Part shown: piece by piece, positions 22,720 through 32,943 of the stretch
Position numbering within the stretch: position 1 is the first letter of the stretch
Layout of the letters: every line of letters starts with the position of its first letter
Origin: Flaccisagitta enflata
Taxonomy: Eukaryota; Chaetognatha; Sagittoidea; Aphragmophora
Length of the DNA stretch: 64,000 bases
Direction: 5' to 3'
NCBI GenBank assembly: GCA_965153355.1
Contig: OZ231127.1
Span: 33,728,001 to 33,792,000, forward strand
The notes under the pieces: model-generated
Database searches by the model: none
Told to the model about the DNA's origin: nothing
Seen by the model: the letters and a program-made list of their open reading frames with translations, nothing else
Position numbers and translations under genes: made by a program

Positions 22720-22850
22720 AGAGAGAGAGAGGAGGAAGAAAGACGGAAGAGAGAGGAGAGAAGAAAGGAAAGAAGAGAGAGAGGGAGAGGAAGGAGAGTG
22801 AGGAAATAGTCATAAAAGTGTGAGATGTTCTCCCTGTGTTTGTGTGTGTT

Positions 22851-22911
<61 letters not shown>

Positions 22912-23063
22912 AAGAAAAGGGAGGAAGGAGGAGAAGTAGGGGTGTGTGTGTGTGTGTGAGAAAAAAGAAAGGGAAGAGAGACAAACACACACACACACAC
23001 AAGGGAGGAAGGAGGGAGAGAAGAGGAAGGAAATAGAGCAAAAGTGTGAATATTCTGCGGTGT

Positions 23064-23099
<36 letters not shown>

Positions 23100-23144
23100 T
23101 GTGTGTGTGTGTGTCTGTTTGTCTCTCTCTCTTCCTTTTCTTTT

Positions 23145-23192
<48 letters not shown>

Positions 23193-23273
23193 CCACATCT
23201 CACACTCTTTGACTCTTCCCTCTCACTCCCTCTCTCCCTCCCTCTCCTCCCTCTCTCTCTCCTTTTCCCTCCC

Positions 23274-23308
<35 letters not shown>

Positions 23309-23333
23309 AAAAAAGAAAGAGGGAGAGACAACA

Positions 23334-23393
<60 letters not shown>

Positions 23394-23410
23394 CAAACAT
23401 ACACACACAG
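22720..23410. repeat. mosaic of (TG)n, (AC)n, (GA)n and (TC)n
   Basis: At least five separate TG or AC blocks split by purine or pyrimidine tracts; TG and AC blocks are inverted relative to each other and could fold. Confidence 0.9.
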
Positions 23411-23499
23411 AGGCGCAGCCAGATGTAATGAGGAGAAAACTGAAAAAAACAAACAATCTTTGATTTTCCAGTCAGCGAGAGCTGCCTTGGTACGTTTTG

Positions 23500-23797
23500 G
23501 TATGTTTGTTTGTGGGAGAGTAGGGTTTGGAGTGTGGGTGGAGGTTAGATGCCCCTGCCCACCTGTCCACAACGATATTGTGACCCCGCGTCACTTGTTA
23601 TTTATCCACTTTCTTCATCCCTTCCTGCATCCGGCATCCTTGCCAATTTTTAGGTGGAATCATGTGACTTTAGAAGTTGCTGTTTCTGTTAGTTGGTCCG
23701 TCCGTCCATCACCATAACAAAATGTGAGCGTTTTTTCCCTATTCCGCTCCTGCCCACCCGTCAGCGACTGGGAGGGAAGTGTATACTGCCTTGTTCT
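23500..23797 (-). mobile_element. hairpin-ended family fragments
   Basis: CGATATTGTGACCCCGCGTC (23570-23590) is the inverse of the inner end at 8562. GGTCCGTCCGTCCATCAC to CTGCCTTGTTCTTG (23694-23797) is a second fragment. No hairpin end is present. Confidence 0.5.
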
Positions 23798-24149
23798 TGT
23801 TTCCTTCTCCCACGTTTTCTCTTCCAAGATTTTCTGACTATGTTCCTGCCCTTCTGGGGAACGGGGCTCCTTGCAGCTCCTTGCTCCTCCATAATCTGTA
23901 TGTCTGATAATCTGCCACACTGATACTACACTGGTTCATTGTAAGTTTGAGGTTTACAATCTTTATGGAATGCAGGAATTATGTGAACTACCAACTTATG
24001 CTTGTAAAATGTTTAATCGACCTTTGGTTGAGATATTTTTGTAAAAGATAGAATCGAATTAATGTGACAAATTATGGACATCATTCGGACTTTCTGTCGT
24101 TGGATTTCCAAAAGCAACCATTCTATCAACGCTTAACATGATCCAAGTA

Positions 24150-24328
24150 CAGTTGAGCTTTACTAGAGCCCATATCAAGGGACGCAGCATGAAAGCAACT
24201 ATGCTTATTGTGAAGCTGCCTTATTGCCAATGTAGAAATAACTACAAAATCTCTCATGGGGCAGTAGGCTGTATACCATATACATGGGCATGCCTCATTA
24301 GTGGGTATGCTCTAACAGAGCTCCACTG
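24150..24328. mobile_element. pogo/Tigger-like MITE with TA duplication
   Basis: A 179-bp element with ends CAGTTGAGCTTTACTAGAGC and TGCTCTAACAGAGCTCCACTG, flanked by TA on both sides (24148-24149 and 24329-24330). CAGTTGAAC-type ends with a TA target are known for pogo-like elements. It ends about 20 bases from the splice donor of the exon at 24351. A partial relative lies at 3748-3932. Confidence 0.75.
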
Positions 24329-24350
24329 TATTTTATGCGTAAAGCATCAC

Positions 24351-25082
<732 letters not shown>

Positions 25083-25708
25083 GACGACGATGACGATGGT
25101 GCTTTTTTCCGACGTTCGATGATGATGATTATCTGGGATTACTTAGCAAAAGCAGCAATCTTTCACTTAAAAGGTAAACAATTTGTGCATGGCTTTTACT
25201 GGCATCAATTGTTTTCTGCTTGTTGTTGTTTTATTTTTTTTTTTGTATGATCAAAACATTGGAAATCAGAGCATGAATGAACAGACACGGGTCTTATAAT
25301 AAGCATAGTTATGAAGGGTCCGGATTAAACACCAGTTTGAGCTCCTATTCTAGTTTTTGGTTTAGTAGTAATGTTGTCCATTTCACATGTTTCTCTTCGT
25401 TTGGTTAAGTGTTTTATGTCATCTTAACGATAATTATCGATGTCATGATATCTATCAATTAATCTGATTTTGTTTTAAGTGTTTTCTTTCCGCGAATAAT
25501 TTTTTTTCGTGGTTTCATTTTCTTAAATTGGGACTCGAGTTTCGATCACACAGATCTTTTGGAAGCCTGATAACCACGGATCAAAGAATAAAATCAATCG
25601 AAAATATAAATGGAAAAGAATATGTCCGTGTGAAATGAAGATGGATGTTTTTAGTGCGCCTTGTTGATTGGTCGAGATGAATAAAAAGAAATGAATGAAT
25701 GAAACTAA

Positions 25709-25709
<1 letters not shown>

Positions 25710-25774
<65 letters not shown>

Positions 25775-25776
25775 AA
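25710..25776. repeat. (GAT)n tract
   Basis: About 22 GAT units. Confidence 0.92.
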
Positions 25777-26514
25777 GATAATGGTCAAACGAACAAATCA
25801 AATGGAGGGACGTCAAGTATTGTGTCTATTTTAGACGTAATTACGCTACTGGGTGTTCCGTTTAGCTTGTTCGGCGTTTACGGGCTGTTTTTGCATTACT
25901 GCATTACCAAAATGTTTGATAAGCCTATTTCATATCTGCCCCTGCTCGCCCGCATGCGACCTGCCTAACAGCCCGGCCATTCAAAAACAAAAAATTCCCT
26001 TAGTCTTTATGTTTGGGATATGTGCACCATAGTACAATGCGCCAAAAAATTTTTGCGGTCAACAAATGTTGGGAAATATGCATCGCCATCCACCTTTTAT
26101 CTCAAAAATGTAAAGGAAGGATTTTGACCTCCACTATTCACTATACTTCATTATGAAAAGAAGGGGGGGCTCTAAATTCCCGACATCTGATGACCTCCAA
26201 TATTTTTTTTTGTGCAATGCTCCATGAAATGGTGCAAACATTTCCCGAATTTAAAGACTCCAACGATTTTTTGTCTTTAAGGTCCGAGCTATTGAGTTTC
26301 TGTGTATCCAGCCTTGTTTTCCTTTGAGGGAGTATTCTTGTTCTCCAATGAAGGATCATTTCACTGGGCATTTGTACTGACTCCGATCCAATGGGCAATG
26401 GAATCTTTCTTTTATCAAAAACATCGCGTCGTAAATAGGTCAAAAGATTGAATGATTTAGACTTTGAGACGGAAGGCACCAAGTCGAAGTTTGGTGATTT
26501 TGGTTAAAAAGAAA

Positions 26515-26684
26515 ACAAGGCCGGATACACGGCAATCCAGTCGCGGACGGTTGGGCAGGAGCAGTAATGCGAAAACCGCTCGGAATTAAAAAATGTGACG
26601 GACGGACCGACCGACATACCGACCTACCGACCGACCGACCGACCGACACGGCAAGGTGTAGAGTCGCGTGTCCGCGACTAAAAA
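26515..26684 (+). mobile_element. hairpin-ended element, well-preserved copy
   Basis: 170 bases: ACAAGGCCGGATACACGGC, AGTCGCGGACGGTTGGGCAG, a GACCGACC tetranucleotide run, then GGTGTAG and the perfect hairpin AGTCGCGTGTCCGCGACT followed by AAAAA. No coding capacity. Confidence 0.82.
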
Positions 26685-26777
26685 GAGGTAAAAGAAATTC
26701 TTTCTGTAGCCTAGTAGATCATGAGAAGCTCCTAGGGAAGAAGAGTCCCACCGGCGCGATTGTGACATCCAGATTCC

Positions 26778-26778
<1 letters not shown>

Positions 26779-26833
<55 letters not shown>
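26779..26833. repeat. (GA)n tract
   Basis: Pure GA between two hairpin-ended elements. Confidence 0.92.
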
Positions 26834-26835
<2 letters not shown>

Positions 26836-26968
26836 GAATGTTCTTTTGGTGCCATCTGCCAAAGACCTCAAACAAAAGGCTTTCTGCTTGGCCTTGGCAC
26901 CGCTGCATTGGTTTTTCGGCGTTTATACGATACCATGTCACGCGATACAGATGGTTGGAGGTACAAAT

Positions 26969-27154
26969 TTTCAGTCGCGGACACGCGACTCCAATAGTCA
27001 TTTTCCTCCTGTTCAGCGAGTCCGTCTGTCCGTTGGTCTGCCACATTTGTTGATGTCGTTTCAACGCATCTGCCGAATATCTAGATAGCCGCTTAAATCC
27101 CCTTCTTTACCCACCAACACGTCACTGCGATAGTCCTGCATAGGGCCTTGTTTT
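26969..27154 (-). mobile_element. hairpin-ended element
   Basis: Perfect hairpin AGTCGCGGACACGCGACT at its outer end and GGGCCTTGTTTT at the other. The interior is more diverged than in its neighbour at 26515. Confidence 0.65.
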
Positions 27155-27807
27155 AACTGCGTATAAGAGACTTTGATTCCAATTAATTAGTTTGTTCATT
27201 GGCCGGTCAGAGGTTACAACATCATTCCCATTTAAAAGTCAATTAAAAGCAATCTAGTTCTTTCGACCCTGAAATATTTCCTCTCAGGTCAAACATCGGG
27301 CCTCTCAGATTCAGTGCTGAAATTAGATGGGTTTGGTTTCTTGACAATGTTACCCTCGGGTGATCTATTAAATTTTGGTAACACAGGTAACAATTATTTG
27401 CCTTATCTATGGCATGTATGAAAACTTGTGCCGCTGGGGGAGGCATGTTTCATGAAGTTTGAAATTTTCTATAATTTGTTTTCTTTTATTCTTTTCTAAT
27501 AAGTTAAGAGTGAAAACGATTTTAGATGAATTCTCCTGAAAGACAACAACTTCCTACTTACATCACTGGTAGATGTTTAAGAAAATCATTTTCTTCTTAT
27601 TCGATAGCAGAGAATGTTTTGAATGGAAAATTAGACCAGAGAAAGGCGGCGAAATCAGAAGTTCCGAACGCTTTTGTTAGGCATTAGTGTACGACTCATA
27701 ATGGATGTACACTTTTTTTTTCTTATAAGAACCAGGCCTCTAGATTTTGGAGTAGCGAGCAGCGCCGCTTCTCGGCAGGGAAAGGGAGATGTCAGCAGGT
27801 CCCAATG
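27155..27807. other. AT-rich DNA without recognised features
   Basis: No coding-like frame or repeat seen. Confidence 0.5.
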
Positions 27808-27935
27808 ATAGAAGAAGAAGAAGAAGAAGAAGAAGAAGAAGAAGAAGAAGAAGAAGAAGAAGAAGAAGAAGAAGAAGAAGAAGAAGGAGGAGGAGGAAGA
27901 AGCAAGAAAGAAACAGAAAAAGAAGAAGAAGATCG
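27808..27935. repeat. (GAA)n tract
   Basis: About 26 GAA units then GGA/GAA mix. Confidence 0.92.
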
Positions 27936-28079
27936 AAATGGAAATGATGGTAATTGCCATCAGCAGTGATATCATTTGCATATTGTAGTTTAATGATTAT
28001 GCTCTTGTGTAATTTAGTTGATTTTAAAGACTGCGAGCTCCCATGAGTAGTCTGAGGGCTATGAGGGTCTATCCGCAGT

Positions 28080-28312
28080 CTTTCCCATGGAGATGATGAT
28101 GGCAATGGCGCTGGCGCTGGTGACGGCGACAATGAAGGCAATAACAATGAAGTTTTTCTTGTTTTTTTTAGGTTTTTTCATTTTTTCCCTGTTTTCTTTG
28201 ATATCTTTTTTTCATTTTATTATTTTCCGTCGTCGTTGTTGTTGTCGTCGTCATCGTCGTCGTCGTCTTCGCCGTCGCCGCCGTCGTCGTCGTCACTGTC
28301 GTTGTCGTCTTT

Positions 28313-28347
<35 letters not shown>

Positions 28348-28660
28348 CGTCAAATTTGAGAACAATGTCGGCCATGATGACAACATTGAGGATGATGATA
28401 GTAATGGCGACGGAGACGGCGAAGGCGAAGGCGACGGGAAGTGTAATATAAACAATATAAACAATATAAACAATTCATTGCTATCGCCATCGCCATCGCC
28501 TCTCTTTTTCCTGCTCTACATTACCAGCGCCAGCGCCAGCGCCATCGACATCGCCGCCATGTCACCTCCTGCTCTTCATCGCCAGCGCCAGCGCCGCCGT
28601 CTCTATCTTTTTGTCTTGTTCCTCACCCTTTTTTTTTTCTTCTTCTTCGTCGTCGTTGTT
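28080..28660. repeat. cryptic simple sequence rich in CGT, CGC and GGCGAC
   Basis: Includes (CGC)n at 28315-28350 and GCCATCGCCATC/GCCAGCGCCAGC blocks; no stable long frame that looks like protein. Confidence 0.8.
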
Positions 28661-28693
28661 GTTATAGCCGTAAAACATCTCATAGTTGTAGAG
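28630..28693 (-). other. 3' UTR and microsatellite tail of the split retrotransposon
   Basis: On the minus strand the short 3' UTR ends ...TACGGCTAT and then runs (AAC)3 (GAC)2 (GAA)4 and a run of A. A similar AAC-GAC-GAA composite lies directly upstream of the 5' end of the same element (35624-35670). Confidence 0.55.
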
Positions 28694-29548
28694 TCAAGGA
28701 TTGGCACCACGAATGACGGCGCCAAGACTTTCATCCAGAGAAGAGAGAGAGGAGATGGAAGAATAAAAGAAGGATTGATTGAGGCTGAGAGGAGAAAATT
28801 GAGCAGAATCAGGTGAAGAAGGAGGAGAAGGAGGAGGTGAAGGAGGAGGCTCAGGAGGAGGAGGAGGAAGGGGAGGAAGATCAGAAAAGCCAAGAGAGGA
28901 GAGAAAAGAAGCGACGTTAGACGGATAGAGCCAGAGATCAGAGACAGTAAGGGTGGTCGGAAACGCCTGACAATCGAATAGGTGGGCGACGGTTTCGTCA
29001 GCTTGATTGCAACGAGGGCAAGTAGGTGAAGGGGCGGCGCCGATTTTATGCCGGTAGCTATTGAGGAGATTTGAGTGACCAGACCTCAATTGTGAGAGAG
29101 CCAATCGGTAGGAACGTGGTAGGAGAGCCTCGGATTTGTGGACGGGTGGCGGTCGACGTTGCAATAGTGGATTAGGCTCTTGGACGTTGAGCGTTTGTTC
29201 AACGAAGGATGCATGGAGGCGTTGCTTAGCGTTGTTATAGGATCCGTCTGGGAGCACGCCATTTGTCAGGAGAGGATCGACTGAGTTCATGTGCGCTGAT
29301 TTGAGGGTGTGCTTCATTTGTCTTGGACCAAGGGGAGCATTAATAACACTGTGAGACGGATGAGAAGCGCGCGAGCAGCTGGCCAGAAATTGCGCCGAAA
29401 GCATTTTCAAATGATCGCTGACTGGCATCATGCAAGTTTCAGCATGGAGATGGGTTTCGGATGCCATCTTATGGCAGCCAGTGACTGTGCGCAGGCCCGC
29501 GTTTTGAATGCGCTGCAATAACTCGATAGGCGTTGGCTTGACATTGAC
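28694..29548 (-). pseudogene. displaced C-terminal part of the same retrotransposon ORF
   Basis: Continues the reading frame of the 32944-35507 ORF after removal of the 3387-bp insert and one copy of the 4-bp duplication. It has ELLQRIQNAGLRTVTGC, the post-RT region (LPRSYRLALSQLRSGHSNLL) and a terminal zinc-finger-like CPRCNQADETVAHLFDC, then a Pro/Ser-rich tail to a TGA at 28694. ATGs in this stretch are accidental, and an open frame starting at 29578 includes transposon sequence. As it stands it cannot be translated with the catalytic domains. Confidence 0.85.
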
Positions 29549-29624
29549 AGACCACGCATTTGATATGACATCGTACAAGTATTTGAGCTGGGCCGGTCTC
29601 TGAGACCACCTGAATATGATCGGG

Positions 29625-29713
29625 ATGTGTCTTCTGAAGGCCGGAAAACTTTCGGCAAAAAAATTCCGCTCAGGAAAATTCGTCCAACCTCTACTGCTCC
29701 ACAGAGGTGAATA
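29625..29713 (+). repeat. subterminal repeat, first copy
   Basis: Starts near TGTCTTCTGAAGGCCGG and runs through ACTTTCGGCAAAAAAATTCC to CTCCACAGAGGTGA. It is repeated directly at 30018-30108 with about 90% identity by eye, and in inverted form near 32795-32860. Such subterminal repeats often serve as transposase-binding sites; that role is inferred here. Confidence 0.7.
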
Positions 29714-30017
29714 TCATATTTTACACTCTTTTTTTATCAAAACTTGCGAAATTTTTAAATCTTCATAAAATCATGATTCCTGTCCTAGTTAGAGTAAAAC
29801 TTTGGGATAAGGCTCATTCGACGCGTATTGTTTAGTAGTTTTTCTGTAAAAAATTTCAGCTCAGTCGGTCAAGTGGTTGTAGAGAAAATCGAATTTCTTT
29901 TCAAAAAAGGCAACTTATTTTTACTCTTTTTTTTCTGACACGGTTTATAGCAACTCTGTATACGCACGTGTACGCAAGATATGGCTCCCATGGCTAAGTT
30001 AGATTTAAAGTATGATG

Positions 30018-30108
30018 CATATGTGTCTTCTGATGGCCGGAAAACTTTCGGCAAAAAAATCCCGCTCAGGAAAATTTGTCCAACCTCTGCTGCCCCACAG
30101 ATGAGAAT
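30018..30108 (+). repeat. subterminal repeat, second copy
   Basis: Direct repeat of 29625-29713, about 390 bases further in. It differs by a handful of substitutions (GATGGCCGG for GAAGGCCGG, CCCCACAGATGAG for CTCCACAGAGGTG). Confidence 0.7.
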
Positions 30109-30138
30109 GTCATGATTTACATACTCGTTTTTTTCATT

Positions 30139-30345
30139 TTTAGTCGCGTGCTACGCGACTCTACACCCCGCTTTGTCGGTCCGTCCGTCCGTCAGTCCGT
30201 CGGTCCGTCCGTCACACTTTACTTTTTTTGGCGTTAATGGGGTTTTTGGCCTTACTGCTCCTGCCCAAATGCTCCGCTGACCTCAATTATGGCCCCTGCC
30301 CACCCGCACGCGACTGGGGAAGCCGTGTATCCGGCCTTGTTTTTT
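30139..30345 (-). mobile_element. hairpin-ended element inside the DNA transposon
   Basis: Perfect hairpin AGTCGCGTGCTACGCGACT, CGGTCCGTCCGTCCGTC, then GCCGTGTATCCGGCCTTGTT. It is almost the same subtype as 38697-38893. Confidence 0.8.
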
Positions 30346-30879
30346 CTTACATTCTTTCCACTTTTATCAAGTTCTGTATTTGCAAAGTTGTGATGGGTTT
30401 ATTCTGGCAGAGGTTTTGAATCAAGTTATGTCAGGGTCTGGAATGATGAAAGGCGATCGCAAAAAGTGACGTTGTCAGCAAATAACGTCAGGTGGCGCTC
30501 CACTTCCGGTTTAGTTAGAAATAAAGCTAGATGAAATCAGCGCTCTTTTTCTGATGAGAATCAAGGTAGTAAAAAAATCAAGCTTTCAAAATGCCTCAAA
30601 ATTTCAGTTATTTTACGACGAGCTCTCTCTATCTCTTTAGGAAAAAAATAACGCTCTTATGAAAAAAAAGAGGGTAGGCAGTTTTTATCACTAGTTGATA
30701 TCGTAAGAACATGATGCGTGCACGGGCGCCTAACTGTCTTCACTTCACTTCAATTCTTGTCTGGTTTCAACATCGTCACTTCCGTTATATCTGCAATGAG
30801 CTCTTGTTTTAAAAAACGCATTTTGGGGATGATAAGAATTGAAAGTGACGATGCTTTGAGCGCGTAGACAATTGTCAAG

Positions 30880-31080
30880 ATGGCGTCTGAAACTACAGAA
30901 GATCGCCATTCAAATTCTCGACGTAAAGTTTGCTTCTGTGGGAAAACTGCTGTCCGAGTCATTTCTACAGCACAGAAGACACGCTTAAACGAAGCACGTC
31001 TTTGCCTTTGGAATGCTCATCACAAGCGGGAAACACGTCGCAAGCGGGAAACGCGTCGCAAGCGGGAAACGCACCGCTAG
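30880..31080 (+). CDS. short ORF with CFCGK motif leading into the minisatellite
   Basis: A 66-codon frame: MASETTEDRHSNSRRKVCFC, then GKTAVRVIST, QKTRLNEARLCLW and three KRETRR repeats before TAG. The first 45 residues are not repetitive and look more like ordinary protein than the repeat-coded frames. They could be the remnant start of a gene captured by, or belonging to, the transposon, in which the 18-bp unit later expanded. I do not recognise the family. The ATG context (CAAGATGGCG) is good for initiation. Confidence 0.35.
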   Translation: MASETTEDRHSNSRRKVCFCGKTAVRVISTAQKTRLNEARLCLWNAHHKRETRRKRETRRKRETHR

Positions 31081-32140
31081 CGGGAAACAAGTCGCTAGTG
31101 GGAAACGAGTGGCAAGCGGGAAACGAGTGGCAAGCGGGAAACAAGTGGCAAGCGGGAAATGAGTCGCAAGCGGGAAACGAGTCGCAAGCGGGAAACCAGT
31201 TGCAAGCGGGAAACGAGTCGCAAGCGGGAAACAAGTTGCCAGCGGGAAACAAGTTGCCAACGGGAAACGAGTCGCAAGCTGGAAATGAGTCGCAAGCGGG
31301 AAACGAGTCACAACCGGGAAAGGAGTCGCAAGCGGAAAACGAGTTGCAAGCGGGAACTTTGTCGGGGGCAGGGGTGGTCAAGGGTACAAAGAGGAAAGGC
31401 TGTAATCAAGGCAACCATGTATCAAAGAGGAGTCAAGTAGGAAACGCGTCGCAAGCTGGAAATGAGTTGCAAGTGGGAAACGAGTCGCAATTGGGAAACA
31501 AGTCGCAAGCAGGAAATGAGTCGCAAGCGGGAAATGAGTCGCGAGCGGGAAATGAGTCGCGAGCAGGAAAGGAGTCGCGAGCGGGAAACAAGTCGCAAGC
31601 AGGAAACGAGTCGCGAGCGGGAAACGAGTCGCGAGCGGGAAACGAGTCGCGAGCGAGAAATGCTTCGCAAGTGGAAAATGCGTCGCAAGCGGGAGACCCA
31701 TCGCAAACGGAAAACATGTCGCAAGTGGGAGACATATTAGAAGTGGGGAATGAGTCGCAAGTGGGAAACGCAACACGAGCAAGAAAGGTGTTGCGAGCGG
31801 GAAGCGCGTCGCGAGTAAGAAATACGTTGCAAGCAAAAAACAAGTCGCAAGCGGGAAACATGTCGCCTGCGAGAAACGCGGCGCCAGCGGAAAATGCGTT
31901 ACAAGCGGGAAACATGTCGCCTGCGGGAAACGCTTTGCCAGCGGGGAACGCGTCGCAAGCGGGAAACAAGTTGCAAGCGGAAAACAAGTCGCAAGCGGGA
32001 AATGCGTCGCAAGCGGGAAATGCGTCGCAAGCGGGAAACGCGTCGCAAGCGAGAAACACGTCGCAAGCGGGAAACAAGTCGCAAGTGGGAAACAAGTCAC
32101 AAGCGGGAAACAAGTCGCAAGCGGGAAACAAGCCATACGA
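31020..32140. repeat. 18-bp minisatellite, about 60 units, inside the DNA transposon
   Basis: The unit is close to GCAAGCGGGAAACGAGTC, with an interrupted, more diverged part around 31360-31440. Because the unit is a multiple of three, several frames stay open: one plus frame reads (QAGNES)n for 421 residues from an ATG at 30930, another reads KRETSR, and minus frames read FPACDS and RFPLAT. Variation is at many positions, including ones that change the amino acid, so it need not be coding. Confidence 0.85.
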
Positions 32141-32943
32141 TGAATATGCGGACAGGCGGACGCATGGCCACCTACAGTCGACAGAGGCGTCTTGAAGAAG
32201 AAGAGACTCTCGCTTGCAACCATTTTTGAGTTTCATTACGTAAATAAGCGACCAGCGCTATAAAATAGGCTAATAAAATGTTGCAATGAAATTGGTGTAT
32301 TGATGTATTTTGAATTTTCAATACAATTCACATTCAGCCTCAGGATGGCGCCAGAAAATTCATGACAAAAATCATATGTTTGCTTGTCCAAAGAATAAGA
32401 TCAAATGGTAAATTCACCCAAACCGGAAGTGGCGCGCCAATCAAATTGTGGCGTGTACGGTGATAAAATCAGCTAACGATTACGGACATACACAAATCAT
32501 GACTAGATCAAGGTAGTTTTACATGCCACCATGTGCGCTACACTCTAGTTCTCTAAAAAAAAAGGATTTTGCTTAAACCGGAAGTGGTTCGCCATTTCGC
32601 GTTTTTTAGCGTCTTTTTGCGTCATTTAACGTTAGCCTAGACAATCGACAACGGCAAACTAAAAATTTGTGCTAAAAACGGCAAAAAAGAACTTTTTTTC
32701 TTATCCAAAATGATTAATTAGCGAAAAATACTCGGCAAGCTACGAAATGGAGAGAGTTGATAATGAAGAAAAAGGTGGCATCAACATACATGAGCAGTGA
32801 GAGTATGGTCGAGAACTCCCAAGGGGGATTTTTTTGACGAAAGTTTTCCGACCTTTAGAACACACTTCCTGATCAAAATGTGGCGGTTTCAGAGGCCGGC
32901 CCTGCTTAAATTCTTGTACGACTTCATATCAAATGCGTGAGAC

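Larger units (their letters stand above)
29553..32939. mobile_element. 3.39-kb DNA transposon inserted in a retrotransposon ORF, CAC...GTG ends
   Basis: Seen: the left end CACGCATTTGATATGA is matched by TCATATCAAATGCGTG at the right end. The inverted similarity continues inward for about 120 bases through TACAAG, GGCCGG and GGAAAACTTTCG. The flanks are AGAC (29549-29552) and AGAC (32940-32943), a 4-bp target duplication; AGACCA would also fit if the terminal CA is excluded. Removing element plus one duplication restores the retrotransposon reading frame. No transposase is recognisable, so it appears non-autonomous. CAC ends with a 4-bp duplication are known for Chapaev-type (CMC) transposons; that assignment is inference. 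It contains a subterminal direct repeat, a hairpin-ended element (30139-30345) and an 18-bp minisatellite. Confidence 0.82.

Noticed and set aside
31020-32140. CRISPR-like array
   Set aside because: Units are contiguous 18-bp tandem repeats without spacers, in animal-type DNA.
30930-32195. 421-codon QAGNES frame as a real gene
   Set aside because: Not accepted as a confirmed gene because several frames stay open for the same arithmetic reason; kept only as a finding.
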